DNA from: Atopobiaceae bacterium
Lineage (GTDB): Bacteria; Actinomycetota; Coriobacteriia; Coriobacteriales; Atopobiaceae
Direction of reading: 5' to 3'
DNA length: 48,245 bases
NCBI GenBank assembly: GCA_017545665.1
Contig: JAFWKQ010000064.1
Coordinates: 1 to 48,245, forward strand
The translations under genes were made by a program, and so were the position numbers. The notes beneath the pieces were generated by a model. The model searched no databases. It was not told where the DNA came from and was given only the letters and a program-made list of their open reading frames with translations. Positions 1-8,867 of this stretch are shown one piece after another (within the stretch, counting starts at the first letter, position 1; each line of letters starts with the position of its first letter).

Positions 1-1
1 A

Positions 2-172
2 GATGCTGCGGGACGTGGCTTGGAGCTGCACGTGAGGCAGGGCGGCGCTGCGGCCGACCTGACCGGCGCCGAGGTCTACTTCCTCTGGCGGCACAAGATG
101 GCCGGCACGCGCGGGTGCGAGCCGATGACGGAGATCGACGCCTCGCTCGGGCAGTCTTTCGGTGCGAAGTGA
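2..172 (+). CDS. 3' end of a phage baseplate/BppU-like protein gene (partial)
   Basis: The window opens inside a reading frame that continues to a TGA at 170-172. The 56 visible residues include GLELHVRQGGAAADLTG followed by EVYFLWRHK. That layout (polar strands, a DLTGA step, a hydrophobic strand) resembles the N-terminal beta domain of phage baseplate upper proteins (BppU/DUF2479) and related tail proteins. Such proteins normally continue beyond this point, while this frame stops soon after. It may therefore be a truncated prophage remnant rather than a whole gene. The 5' end lies outside the window. The family assignment rests on a short stretch and is tentative. Confidence 0.4.
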   Translation, partial: DAAGRGLELHVRQGGAAADLTGAEVYFLWRHKMAGTRGCEPMTEIDASLGQSFGAK

Positions 173-236
173 TGGGCGATTTGCGGTCTGACCTGCGATT
201 CTGTTGTAAAGCAGGTTGGAGTGTTTTCCCAGCAGC

Positions 237-261
237 TAGGGGAGCATCCCCTTTGGCCCGC
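237..261. repeat. Degenerate class I GGGGAC palindrome
   Basis: The stretch contains AGGGGA, a short centre and TCCCCTTTGGCCCG. This is the decayed form of the AAAGGGGAC/GTCCCCTTT element that is intact at 2882-2914 and elsewhere. It sits directly downstream of the stop codon of the GGDEF/EAL gene on the minus strand, the usual 3'-end position for this family here. Confidence 0.6.
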
Positions 262-266
262 TGCGA

Positions 267-2720
267 CTACGCGCGTTTGTTCAGCCACGTTTCGGCCGCG
301 TTTGCTTCGAGTGGTGGCGAATAGTAATAGCCCTGGATGTAGTCGATCTGGAGCTTCTTTGCCAGCTCGATCTGGACCGCGTCCTCAACGCCCTCGGCCA
401 CCACGCGCTTGCCGAGATCGTGGATAAAGGTCACGAGGGACTCGAGGTAGTACTCGCTTCCCGGCTGCAGGTGGCTGTCGTTTACGGACTTGTCCAGCTT
501 GATGAAGTCCATGGGATAGGCGCTCACGGCGTTTAGGGTGGAGTAGCCGGTGCCGTAGTCGTCAAGCGCCAGCTGCATCCCCGTTTCGTGGACTTCCGAG
601 AAGAACTGCTGAGCCCACTTGCCCTCGAAGGATCCGCTCTCCGTTACCTCGAGCTTTACCAGATTGGCTGGGATCTGCGCCTCGTCCAGAAGCCCCTTGA
701 GCCAGGCGCAATACTCGGTATCCTTGAGCTGTGTAGGCGAGTAGTTGATTGATATCGACGGAACCTCGAACCCCGCGTCCCTCCAGATTCGCATCTGCTC
801 GACTGCCTTCTTGGTTACGATGCGATCGATCTGGATAATAAGGCCGACGCTTTCCGCCACAGGGATAAACTCGTTCGGGTAGTAGAGATCGTCCTTGAAG
901 CGGCAGAGCGCTTCGAATCCGTACAGCTTTCCGCTCGCCAGGTCGATTTGGGGCTGGTAGACCACCCTAAAGCTCTCCTCGGCGATCGCCTGGTCCAGCG
1001 AGCTGATAACCTGACGCCTGCCGTCGATCTTCTCTCGCATCTGGGGACTGTAGTATGCGTAGCGACTGCGTCCGCTCGATTCCCTGGCCTCATAGAGGGC
1101 CAAGTCGGCATCGGTCATGAGCTCCTCGAGGGTCTGGTCCCCATCGCGAACCACAATGCCGGCCGAGCAGGAGATCTCGATTGACTGGTCGTCAGCCTCA
1201 ACTGGCTCATGCGTGAGCCTCACCACTTCGTCGAACAACTTGCGTTCCTTGGCAATGTCGCCGTCAAACAGGACCAGGAACTCGTCCGCGCCGTAGCGAA
1301 CGCACCTGAGCTCAGGTAGGTTGCGCAGGCGATCCGCCAGGGTTTTTATGACTACGTCTCCTCTGCTGTAGCCATAGACCTCGTTGATAAAGCGGAAACC
1401 GTCGATGTCGATAAGGGCGACGGACCCGACGGTACGTCTTCCGTGCAACTGTTTGGCGGCGTTTCGGTTGGGCAGGTCGGTTAGGGAGTCGTGATAGTGA
1501 CGGTAGTAGAGGTCTCTCTCGCTTCTCCGTGACTTGAGGAACTCCAGCACAAGGAAGAGGGTCAGGCAGGCGAAGCCTATGAGGACGTAGCCCATGGGTT
1601 TTAGGATGGCCCCGTAATTCTCCATGAGGTTTGAATCGTTGCCCAAGACGATGGAGTTTTCCGGCAGCTGGGAGTTGTTGATGTTAAAGCGCTTGAGTTG
1701 CTGGTAATCGAAGACGTACTCTGTGGCGGACCCACCGGCCAGGTCGATGTTGGAGGGCGCCTTGCCGTTTAGGATTTCGATGGCCATCTGCCCTGCTTCG
1801 TTACCGAACTTCGTGAAGTCGAGGAATCCACTGCAGAGGGCCCCGTTACCCACTCCGCCCGTGCTCACCCGAAAGACTGGGCGTGGGCAGTTGTTGGCCA
1901 AAAGACGGCACACGTCGTCAATCGTGTACACCTTGCCGTTGCGGTCCTTAAAGGCATCGAGTTCGAAGACGATGGTATTGTCCTTGAGCTCTCCCATCCG
2001 TTTTAAGAATTCCTCCTCGCTCAGCTGGGAAAGGTTGACGATCTCGAACTTGTGGTTGGGGAGTTGGGGCATCACCTGCTCGAGGGATACGACGTCTGCC
2101 TTGCCGGTCTCGGTGTCGTCCACGATGCAGACGAAGGTGCCGCACGCATTGAAGATATTTGCCGCCGTCTTAAAGACATCGGCCATGTTTGACTGCTCGG
2201 GGATGCCAGTTGCCCATCCCTCGTCGTGAACCCTGTGCGCGTGATCGATGTCGTTGATGCCCAAGAAGACGACGGGCATTCCCTTAAAGAGGTCGTTGCG
2301 GTGCTCCTCGGCAAAGTTGAGCGCTGCGTCGTCCCCGACGATAAGCACGTCGTAGGCATGCGACTCGAGTTTGTGGCGCAGGAGCTGCTCGAAGAGGACT
2401 TGGGACTCGTCGTCGGCGTTGTTCTTCATGTCCATGTATTCGGTGTCGAGCAGGACCTCTGTTCCCTCGAACGCCTGGTTGATGCCGTCCCACTGCATTG
2501 GTACGGAGAAGTGCGACTGGCTGTAGGAGGAAAGGAAGAGGACAGAGTGCTGCTTTTGGTCCCTAAGCGACGCGCGTGCCATGGACTCGTCGTTTTCGGC
2601 TAGGTTCTTGTACAGGCCATAGAGGCGGCTTACGCCTACGAGTATGAGCGTGATGGAGAGCACGGCCAGGATACTCAACGCGACTCGGGACACAATGTTC
2701 GAGCGTTTCGTCTTATCCAT
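267..2720 (-). CDS. Periplasmic-sensor GGDEF/EAL c-di-GMP signalling protein
   Basis: This 817-residue protein should make and/or degrade cyclic di-GMP in response to an external ligand. An N-terminal membrane segment (about 10-30) is followed by an extracytoplasmic domain of about 300 residues resembling the ABC-transporter substrate-binding fold (PF04392 type). A second membrane segment lies near 375-395, then GGDEF (about 405-545) and EAL (about 565-810). The cyclase signature reads YGADEF, so the second Gly of GGDEF is Ala, and cyclase activity is uncertain. The EAL side looks complete: FEALCRF, INYSPTQL, LEVTES, LDDYGTGYS, VVAEGVED and QGYYYS, so phosphodiesterase activity is expected. 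ATG at 2720 is preceded by AGGGAAGGG on the minus strand. It is transcribed alone. Confidence 0.9.
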   Translation of the reverse strand: MDKTKRSNIVSRVALSILAVLSITLILVGVSRLYGLYKNLAENDESMARASLRDQKQHSVLFLSSYSQSHFSVPMQWDGINQAFEGTEVLLDTEYMDMKNNADDESQVLFEQLLRHKLESHAYDVLIVGDDAALNFAEEHRNDLFKGMPVVFLGINDIDHAHRVHDEGWATGIPEQSNMADVFKTAANIFNACGTFVCIVDDTETGKADVVSLEQVMPQLPNHKFEIVNLSQLSEEEFLKRMGELKDNTIVFELDAFKDRNGKVYTIDDVCRLLANNCPRPVFRVSTGGVGNGALCSGFLDFTKFGNEAGQMAIEILNGKAPSNIDLAGGSATEYVFDYQQLKRFNINNSQLPENSIVLGNDSNLMENYGAILKPMGYVLIGFACLTLFLVLEFLKSRRSERDLYYRHYHDSLTDLPNRNAAKQLHGRRTVGSVALIDIDGFRFINEVYGYSRGDVVIKTLADRLRNLPELRCVRYGADEFLVLFDGDIAKERKLFDEVVRLTHEPVEADDQSIEISCSAGIVVRDGDQTLEELMTDADLALYEARESSGRSRYAYYSPQMREKIDGRRQVISSLDQAIAEESFRVVYQPQIDLASGKLYGFEALCRFKDDLYYPNEFIPVAESVGLIIQIDRIVTKKAVEQMRIWRDAGFEVPSISINYSPTQLKDTEYCAWLKGLLDEAQIPANLVKLEVTESGSFEGKWAQQFFSEVHETGMQLALDDYGTGYSTLNAVSAYPMDFIKLDKSVNDSHLQPGSEYYLESLVTFIHDLGKRVVAEGVEDAVQIELAKKLQIDYIQGYYYSPPLEANAAETWLNKRA

Positions 2721-2881
2721 GGGCGGCCCTTCCCTTCGTGCGATGGATTAGTTTTATATTACATGAGGGAGTCCATGGGCGACGGGTGCTTTGACCCCAA
2801 CTAAGTGACAGGTGGAGTTTGTTCGGTGAAGCAGATTCGCTTCATGCAGGAGCTGCAAAACCATCGCGTATACATCGTCAA

Positions 2882-2914
2882 CCGGGCCAAAGGGGACTGT
2901 CCCCTTTGGCCCGG
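2882..2914. repeat. Class I GGGGAC palindrome (33 bp, perfect)
   Basis: A perfect palindrome with 16-bp arms starting CCGGGCCAAAGGGGAC and a single central T. It lies ten bases beyond the stop of the oxidoreductase pseudogene. A smaller hairpin (TGAAGC, six-base loop, GCTTCA) sits upstream at 2826-2843. The rest of 2721-2923 shows no gene. The element recurs at 5824, 10279, 10320, 12732 and 32809. It is REP-like and could fold as a terminator hairpin. Confidence 0.85.
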
Positions 2915-2923
2915 TTGCGGGCC

Positions 2924-4865
2924 TTACACGGCAAGGCCCGCGGCGTAGGCCTCCTTGCCGGCAACCAGCGCATTGCCGGCTTTGACGGCGCTGCCGATTA
3001 CCTGGACGTCGTCGCAAACCTTGTGCGCGGCCTTCTCCAGCGGATTGTGGGCACGATAGCCAAAGCCGCTCACGACCTGCGAGGCAGGCAGCTTGTGCTC
3101 GCCTTCGGCATCCGTGTACACCACACTGTCTGCCTCAATGGCCTTACGGTGGCTCCGGTCTTCCAGGCCACGCCGTTTTGTACCATCATTTCGATGAGAC
3201 AAACCTTGGTGAACGGCATCATGTCCATAAGGATGTCGTCCTGCATCTCGAGCACCGTTATAGGTACGTGGGGCAGCAGCACCTCCGCGATGTATTCGGC
3301 CGTCTCGCAGCCAACCTCGCCACCGCCGCATACCACGATGGGGGCATCCTTTATCTCAACCTCACCCAGCAGCACATCCTCTGCAGTCACAACGTTGGCC
3401 CCATCGATGCCAGGCACGGGAGGAACGAGCGGCTTGGCTCCTGTGGCAACAATAACAGAGTCGGGTGCGAACGAGGCGATGGCGGCTTCGTCCACCTCAA
3501 CGCCTAGGTGCACGGGCACCTCGAGCTCCTCAAGGCTCTTGCGCAGGCTGCTCACAAAGGTGGAAAGCTCTCCTTTCCCTACGGGGAACGCCGCGGAACG
3601 GAACTGCCCTCCCAGATGCTTCTGTGCCTCAAAGACCTCGGGCTTATGACCGCGCAGGGCGAGCGTCTCGGCGGCGATAAGACCTGCGGGACCGCCACCG
3701 ATGACCATTACGCGCTTGGAGGTCGTAGCTTTGGCTAAGTCATTTTCGAACTCGCGACCGCAGCGAGGATTGACGAGGCAACCCGCCTGGTCGTCCATGA
3801 ACAGCGGCATCTCGCAACCCTGCAGGCAACCAATACAGTAGCGGATGGCATCGAAGCGGCCCTCTTTGGCCTTTGCGGGCAGATAGGGGTCGGCCAAAGA
3901 TCCGCGGGCCATTCCGATGAAGTCGGCTTTGCCCATCTTGAGCAGGGTATCGGCCATCTTGGGATCGTTGATGCGGTTGGCCAGGATAACGGGGATGTTC
4001 ACGAGGCTCTTAACCTGGGCGGCGCGCTCCATGTTGAGGGCGTGATCGGTAAACATGGGTGCGATGATCTGGTCTTTGGGGTGTGAGGCATACATGCCGT
4101 TGGAGATGTGCAGCGCATCGAAGCCAATCTCCTCAAAGTGACGGCAGAGCTCGTAGGTCTCGGCTTCGGTACGTCCACCCGTAACGAAGTCCATAGACGA
4201 GAGTCGCACCTGAATGGGGAAGTCGGTGCCAACCTGGGCACGCATTGCCGCCAGAATCTCATCTACGATGCGCACACGGTTGTCAAAGCAGCCACCGTAC
4301 TGGTCAACGCGGCGGTTGACGGCGGGGCTCAGGAACTCGGCCAGCAGGTAGCCATGAGCACAGTGCAACTCGATGCCGTCGTAGCCTGCGTCCTTGGCGC
4401 GGCGTGCGGCCGTGCCAAAGTCCTCGACCAGCTGATGGATCTCTTCCACGCTCATCTCGCGCGCCTGGAACTGGCACATGGGATCCTTGGTTGGACTGGG
4501 TGCAACGGGCGTCTCGCCGCCGTTGGCTGCAGGCGTGGTCTGGCGACCGGGATGATACATCTGGGCAAAGATTTGGAGTCGTACTTGTGCACGGCGTCGG
4601 TAACGCGGCGGCTGCTGGCCACGTGCTCTTCCTTCCAAAAGCCCGGGATGCGACTATAGCCCTTGCCCGCTGGCTGCACGCAATAGTCTTCGGTAATGAG
4701 GAGTCCCCAGCCACCCTTGGCCTTCTCTTCCATGTAGGCTACGTACTGGTCGGTAATCATGCCGTCGTAGGTGCAGTAGTTCATAACCATAGCTGGAACA
4801 ACCAAGCGGTTCGGTATCTCACAGGTGCCGATTTTCATGGGCGAGAACAACGTGTCGAGTTTCAT
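2924..4865 (-). pseudogene. Old Yellow Enzyme/FadH-BaiCD-type NADH:flavin oxidoreductase, two frameshifts
   Basis: The gene encodes an FMN/FAD/[4Fe-4S] ene-reductase of the 2,4-dienoyl-CoA reductase/BaiCD family. These enzymes reduce activated C=C bonds with NAD(P)H. The barrel shows QMYHPGRQ, IELHCAHGYL and NRRVDQYGG. The cluster motif is CIGCLQGC, with a later Cys in GCLVNPRCG. Two dinucleotide folds appear as VIGGGPAG and VVCGGGEVG. The frame breaks twice. Near 4572 one base is missing in an A-run, before IFAQMYHPG. Near 3145 one base is missing, before AIEADSVVYTD. Restoring both gives a full-length protein of about 645 residues ending GLAV at 2924. ATG 4865 (or 4871) follows AGGAGAGGA. 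It is divergent from the MerR gene. Either a decayed gene or two consensus errors. Confidence 0.85.
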
Positions 4866-4901
4866 GTGCATTCCTCTCCTTGGAACGGGTTCGTAACCAA
4901 T

Positions 4902-4931
4902 ACAATAAGGTGGGGGTAACCCCCAGGTCAA
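4902..4931 (-). promoter_or_regulatory. MerR-type promoter/operator for the oxidoreductase
   Basis: On the minus strand TTGACC (4926-4931) and TATTGT (4902-4907) are separated by 18 bp. A near-perfect palindrome, TGGGGG-TTA-CCCCCA (4911-4925), fills the spacer. MerR proteins bind palindromes inside over-long spacers and untwist them, so this fits control by the divergent MerR gene. The leader would be about 25 nt. Confidence 0.6.
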
Positions 4932-4974
4932 TTGCGACGCATGGGCAACGGGCGGTTTTGGCAGGGGATTGGCG

Positions 4975-5769
4975 ATGCGCTATACGCAAAAGGACGTATG
5001 TAGGGCGTTTGACATAAAGAGGGACACGCTTCGTCACTACGAGCGATTGGGCATCATTGAGCCGGAAGTCGACCCAAGCAATGGATATCGGTATTACGAC
5101 GACTGGCAAATCAACTTGCTGTGGGATGCAAAGCGCTATCAGGCCATGGGATTTAGCCTTGCCGAGGTGCACGACATTCTCCACCACGACTCTCTCTTCG
5201 ACGTGCAGGGGCGCGTGTTCCGTCGCGTTGGTTGCCTGCAGGAAGAGCTTGCGTACTTGGAGAAGCGCATATCCCTGATGAGTTCTTATTGCACGCTGCT
5301 GGGTTCTGTGGAAGATCATCTTGGTAGGTTTGAGCTGGACGAGTCGCCAGCGATTCGCTTTGTTCCCAGACGTGAGATGCACGAGCTGCTGCTCAACGAC
5401 AAGACCATGGTTTCGGGTTCCTTTGCTAACGCGCATCAGGCCCTAAGCATCCCTTGCGCGCACTTCCCCTGCATCGACAAAGAGCTCTATTATTGGGGCT
5501 TTGCGATGCTTGAGGATTGGTATGACGAGCTGGGAGGCCCCGGTGAGGGAAGCGTGGCGGTGCCTGCGGGACCTGTGCTGAGGACCTGCGTGGACGCGGG
5601 CGAGCGTTGGGGCTTTGGGTTGCATCTCTTCGACGGTTTGATTGCGGAGGCGCATCGCCTGGGCAAAGAGCCCCTTGGTTCGCTCTGCGGCTATCTCCTT
5701 ACCAGAACCTACGACAAAGACGGTGGTTATCACCGCTATATGGAGGCTATGCTGCCACTGAAAAGCTGA
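4975..5769 (+). CDS. MerR family transcriptional regulator
   Basis: A 264-residue regulator. The N-terminal winged helix-turn-helix (about 1-75) has the MerR hallmarks YTQKDVCRAF, RDTLRHYERLGII and NGYRYYDDW, followed by MGFSLAEVHDIL and a coiled-coil dimerisation helix (about 80-110). The C-terminal 150 residues form an unassigned ligand-binding domain. A TTG six bases upstream could also start, but the AGGGG ribosome site is seven bases before ATG 4975. It is divergent from the flavin oxidoreductase and probably controls it through the palindrome at 4911-4925. The last residues LKS and the TGA stop lie inside a class II repeat. Confidence 0.88.
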   Translation: MRYTQKDVCRAFDIKRDTLRHYERLGIIEPEVDPSNGYRYYDDWQINLLWDAKRYQAMGFSLAEVHDILHHDSLFDVQGRVFRRVGCLQEELAYLEKRISLMSSYCTLLGSVEDHLGRFELDESPAIRFVPRREMHELLLNDKTMVSGSFANAHQALSIPCAHFPCIDKELYYWGFAMLEDWYDELGGPGEGSVAVPAGPVLRTCVDAGERWGFGLHLFDGLIAEAHRLGKEPLGSLCGYLLTRTYDKDGGYHRYMEAMLPLKS

Positions 5770-5852
5770 CAAGTGACCTGTTTCCCTTGTCATGTCCTCT
5801 TGACGGCTTTTCAGCTTATTTTGGGGCCAAAGGGGACTGTCCCCTTTGGCCC
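5764..5852. repeat. Class II plus class I GGGGAC palindromes
   Basis: A decayed class II element (AGCTGACAAG, then CCCTTGTCA) begins inside the last codons of the MerR gene. A class I palindrome with arms GGGCCAAAGGGGAC follows at 5824-5852. A further degenerate piece, GGGGAGTGCCCCC, lies near 5880-5892. The rest of 5770-6047 carries no gene. It is leader for the MFS gene, with a TTGACA at about 5934. Confidence 0.8.
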
Positions 5853-6047
5853 GGTTTGCAGGCAATAACATCAGACAATGGGGAGTGCCCCCTTTGCTTG
5901 GTTGACGATTTTTCCCGAGTGTCTATATCTTGACACGCAGGCACATGCATGCGTTGAAAGTGGGCCTTTGCGCACGTAACGTAGTGTGCAGAGAAGTGTA
6001 CGGTCGGACACGACCGCTGCGTGGATGCAAAGAGGGGGTATGGACGT

Positions 6048-7304
6048 ATGACAAAGGAGCGCTCGAACTTTCGTTACGTGTTGGTGGCTGTGGCCGTCTG
6101 CCTTATGGCTTGCGGCACCATGGGGCTTCCCAACGCGTATGGCGTTTTCTACAAACCGATGGCGGAGGGTCTAGGTGCCGGCCTTGGTGCCGTTACCATG
6201 CACATGTCAGTTTCCAACCTGGCCATTGGTCTGTTCACGCCCATTGTGGCGCGATCCCTTGCGCACGGTCACAAGATGCGCAATGTGCTTATGGTGGCCA
6301 CGGCGCTCGTTATCGTTTCTGGCGTGGTCATCGCGTTTGCGCCCAACACGCTGGTCATGGACGTAGCCGCGGTGGTCCGCGGCGTGGGGTTTGCGGCGGT
6401 GGCCATGTTCGTGATTACCCTCTACATTGGCAACTGGTTCCAAAAGGGACGCGGCACCATTACGGGCATCGCGCTCTCTGGCTCGGGCATAGGCTCGGCC
6501 ATTGCGAGTCCCATCGTTACCGCATGCATCGAGCGCTTTGGCTATCAGGCGGCCTATTTGGGCTTCGTTGGCTTTACGGTACTCACGATTCTGCCCGTGA
6601 TGCTCTTCTGTCCGCTGACGCCCGAAGAGGTGGGGCTCAAGCCGTTCGGTGCGGAAGAGGCAGACGAGTCATCGACCGACGAAAAACAGGCGTCCGAGAG
6701 TCTGGGGCTCAAGCTCGTGCTTGTCTCACCGACCTTTATCGTGTTGGTGCTGCTCGTGCTGTGCATCGTGCTCATTACCACGCTCTCTGGCCACATGGCC
6801 TCTCTTGCCCAGGATTATGGCTATAGCGCACAGGTGGGTGCGCTGCTCCTCTCGGCCAGTATGGTGGGCAACGTTTCGAGCAAGTTCGCGCTCGGCGCTC
6901 TTGCCGATCGCATCGGCGCCTTTCGCGCCTGCGTCTGCTCGCTGGTGACGACGTTTGTGGGCCTGCTGCTCATTCTGCTTAACGTTGGCGGGCAGACGGG
7001 ACTCCTGATATCGGGCTTCCTCTACGGCACGAGCTTCTCCATCGGTTCCTTGGGCATATCGCTGCTTACGCGCTACATCTTTGGAGACGATCAGTACTCG
7101 GAGGCGTACTCCACCATTTCGCTCGTGACGAGCGTCGCTTCTGCGCTGGGCGTTACGGTTGCGGGACTCGCCTACGACGTAACGGGCTCGTATGCGGCGC
7201 CCATTATTGCGGGAATCGTGCTGGTGGGCGTAGCGGGAGGATGCTTGGTCTATTTGAACTGGCGCGTAAAGACGCGTCCCTGGGAGAAGCGTGCGGAGGC
7301 GTAA
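6048..7304 (+). CDS. MFS transporter
   Basis: A 418-residue, 12-helix major facilitator protein. It has two six-helix bundles joined by a polar loop around residues 205-225 (EEADESSTDEKQASES). The first helix region has GLPNAYGVFYKPMAEGLG, reminiscent of the oxalate/formate and monocarboxylate-type MFS branch (COG2807/OFA-like). The substrate cannot be named. The start at 6048 is preceded by GAGGGGG with about ten bases between. An in-frame upstream ATG at 6021 lacks a ribosome site. It is followed after 35 bases by the SUMF1-flavodoxin gene and is probably co-transcribed with it. It may import or export the small molecule handled by the downstream redox proteins, but that is inference. Confidence 0.85.
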   Translation: MTKERSNFRYVLVAVAVCLMACGTMGLPNAYGVFYKPMAEGLGAGLGAVTMHMSVSNLAIGLFTPIVARSLAHGHKMRNVLMVATALVIVSGVVIAFAPNTLVMDVAAVVRGVGFAAVAMFVITLYIGNWFQKGRGTITGIALSGSGIGSAIASPIVTACIERFGYQAAYLGFVGFTVLTILPVMLFCPLTPEEVGLKPFGAEEADESSTDEKQASESLGLKLVLVSPTFIVLVLLVLCIVLITTLSGHMASLAQDYGYSAQVGALLLSASMVGNVSSKFALGALADRIGAFRACVCSLVTTFVGLLLILLNVGGQTGLLISGFLYGTSFSIGSLGISLLTRYIFGDDQYSEAYSTISLVTSVASALGVTVAGLAYDVTGSYAAPIIAGIVLVGVAGGCLVYLNWRVKTRPWEKRAEA

Positions 7305-7339
7305 CGGGACCCATGCGCTCGAATGGAAGTGAGGCGAAT

Positions 7340-8821
7340 ATGCGCGAGCGAATGAGAGATGGCGAAGAGTTCGAGGGTGACAAGCCCATGCTGAGCAGAA
7401 GGGCGTTTGTCTCGGCTGGCGCGATTGGCGGCCTTCTAGCGTTGGCTGGCTGCTCGTGGACGCCGCGAGGCGCGACGTCGTCACAGTCGGTGGCCCAACC
7501 CTCGTCGCAGGCTGCCGGCTCGGATGGGGGCGCGCAGGACATCGGTGACGGGCTGACGCCCATAAAGGGTGGAACCTTTACCATGGGCAGCCCGACGAGC
7601 GAGTCGTGGCGCTCGGATGACGAGGAGCAGCACGAGGTAACGGTTGGTGACTTCTACCTTGCGCCCAAGGAAGTAACGCAGGGGGAGTACGGCGCGCTCA
7701 TGGGTAAGGGCGAAGGTTCGGACGAGCGACCCGTTGCAAACGTTACGTGGTACGATGCCATTGCCTATTGCAATGCGCTGAGCGCGCGTGCGGGCCTTAA
7801 GCCCGCCTATGTGGTTGACGGCGAGAACGTGATGTGGGACCTTGCGGCAGACGGATATCGTCTGCCAACCGAGGCGGAGTGGGAGTATGCCTGCCGCGCC
7901 GGTACGACGGGGCCATTTAACCTCAACCATTCCGTGAGTGCCGAGGAGGCCAACTACTACGGCCATTATCCCTACGAGATCGAGGGAAACTACTTCGACC
8001 AGGAAGTGCTTGAGGTGAAGCCGGGCGTCTATAGGGGAGAGGCGATTGCCGTTGGTTCCTTTGTGCCGAACGCCTGGGGTCTCTACGACATGCACGGCAA
8101 CGTGGCGGAATGGGTTTGGGACCGCTATGGTGCCTATGGCAAGGACGCTGCCCAAGACCCCACGGGTCCAGAGGACGGTGCGCTGCGCGTCAACCGTGGT
8201 GGCGGCTGGAACGACTTCGCCAAGAACCTGCGGTCGGCATATAGGGCTTCTCTCTCACCTACGAGCTCGAGTCCGAGCGTCGGATTTCGTGTGGCACGCA
8301 GTGCGACGTCTGCCAAGGGTTCCGTTGGTGGCGGCGCGACGAAGGCGGCGACGGGTGGAGAGCCGCTGGTCGTCTTCTTCTCGTGGAGCGGCAACACGCG
8401 CACGATTGCCGGGGAGGTCGCAAAGCGGCTAGGTGTGGAGGCGGTGGCGCTCGTGTGCGAGAAGCCGTACTCTTCCGACTACAACACGTGCCTGGACGAG
8501 GCGCAACGCGATCAAGGCCAGCAGGCGCGCCCCGCGCTGACCACCCGCATCGAAAACATGGATCGTTACGGAACCGTGTATTTGGGCTACCCAAACTGGT
8601 GGGCCTCCATTCCCATGCCCATTGCCACGTTCCTTGAGTCCTACGACTTTTCCGACAAGACGATCAAGCCGTTTTGCAGCAACGGGGGAGGCGGGCTTGG
8701 CCAGAGCGTCACGGCAATCTCGAAGCTCGTGCCAAGCGCGCAGGTGGCACAGGGACTTTCCATCTACTACTCGGGTGGGTCCGAAATGCCCCAACAGGTT
8801 GCCGATTGGCTTGCGAACTAG
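7340..8821 (+). CDS. Tat lipoprotein: SUMF1 domain fused to flavodoxin domain
   Basis: A 493-residue surface protein. SRRAF, a hydrophobic stretch and LAGC form a Tat lipoprotein signal. Residues of about 75-320 form a formylglycine-generating-enzyme/SUMF1 domain: GGTFTMGSP, VTQGEYGALMG, YRLPTEAEWEYACRAG, YDMHGNVAEWVWD, NRGGGWND and GFRVARS. The usual strand before GFR reads NLRSAYRASLSP and lacks the copper-binding Cys of true FGE, so it is probably structural or binding. Residues of about 335-493 form a flavodoxin: FFSWSGNTRTIAGEV (FMN phosphate loop), VYLGYPNWWASIPMP and CSNGGGGLGQS. ATG 7340 follows GAGG. It is followed by a second flavodoxin lipoprotein and a DUF4405 protein, which suggests an extracytosolic electron chain. 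Confidence 0.88.
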   Translation: MRERMRDGEEFEGDKPMLSRRAFVSAGAIGGLLALAGCSWTPRGATSSQSVAQPSSQAAGSDGGAQDIGDGLTPIKGGTFTMGSPTSESWRSDDEEQHEVTVGDFYLAPKEVTQGEYGALMGKGEGSDERPVANVTWYDAIAYCNALSARAGLKPAYVVDGENVMWDLAADGYRLPTEAEWEYACRAGTTGPFNLNHSVSAEEANYYGHYPYEIEGNYFDQEVLEVKPGVYRGEAIAVGSFVPNAWGLYDMHGNVAEWVWDRYGAYGKDAAQDPTGPEDGALRVNRGGGWNDFAKNLRSAYRASLSPTSSSPSVGFRVARSATSAKGSVGGGATKAATGGEPLVVFFSWSGNTRTIAGEVAKRLGVEAVALVCEKPYSSDYNTCLDEAQRDQGQQARPALTTRIENMDRYGTVYLGYPNWWASIPMPIATFLESYDFSDKTIKPFCSNGGGGLGQSVTAISKLVPSAQVAQGLSIYYSGGSEMPQQVADWLAN

Positions 8822-8867
8822 CGGCCAAAGCGATATTTGAGGTAAGACATCCAGAAAGGAGACAAAT

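Noticed and set aside
5930..6826. 298-codon frame overlapping the MFS gene
   Set aside because: Same-strand shadow with Arg/His/Cys-rich composition; the MFS frame has the membrane helices and ribosome site.
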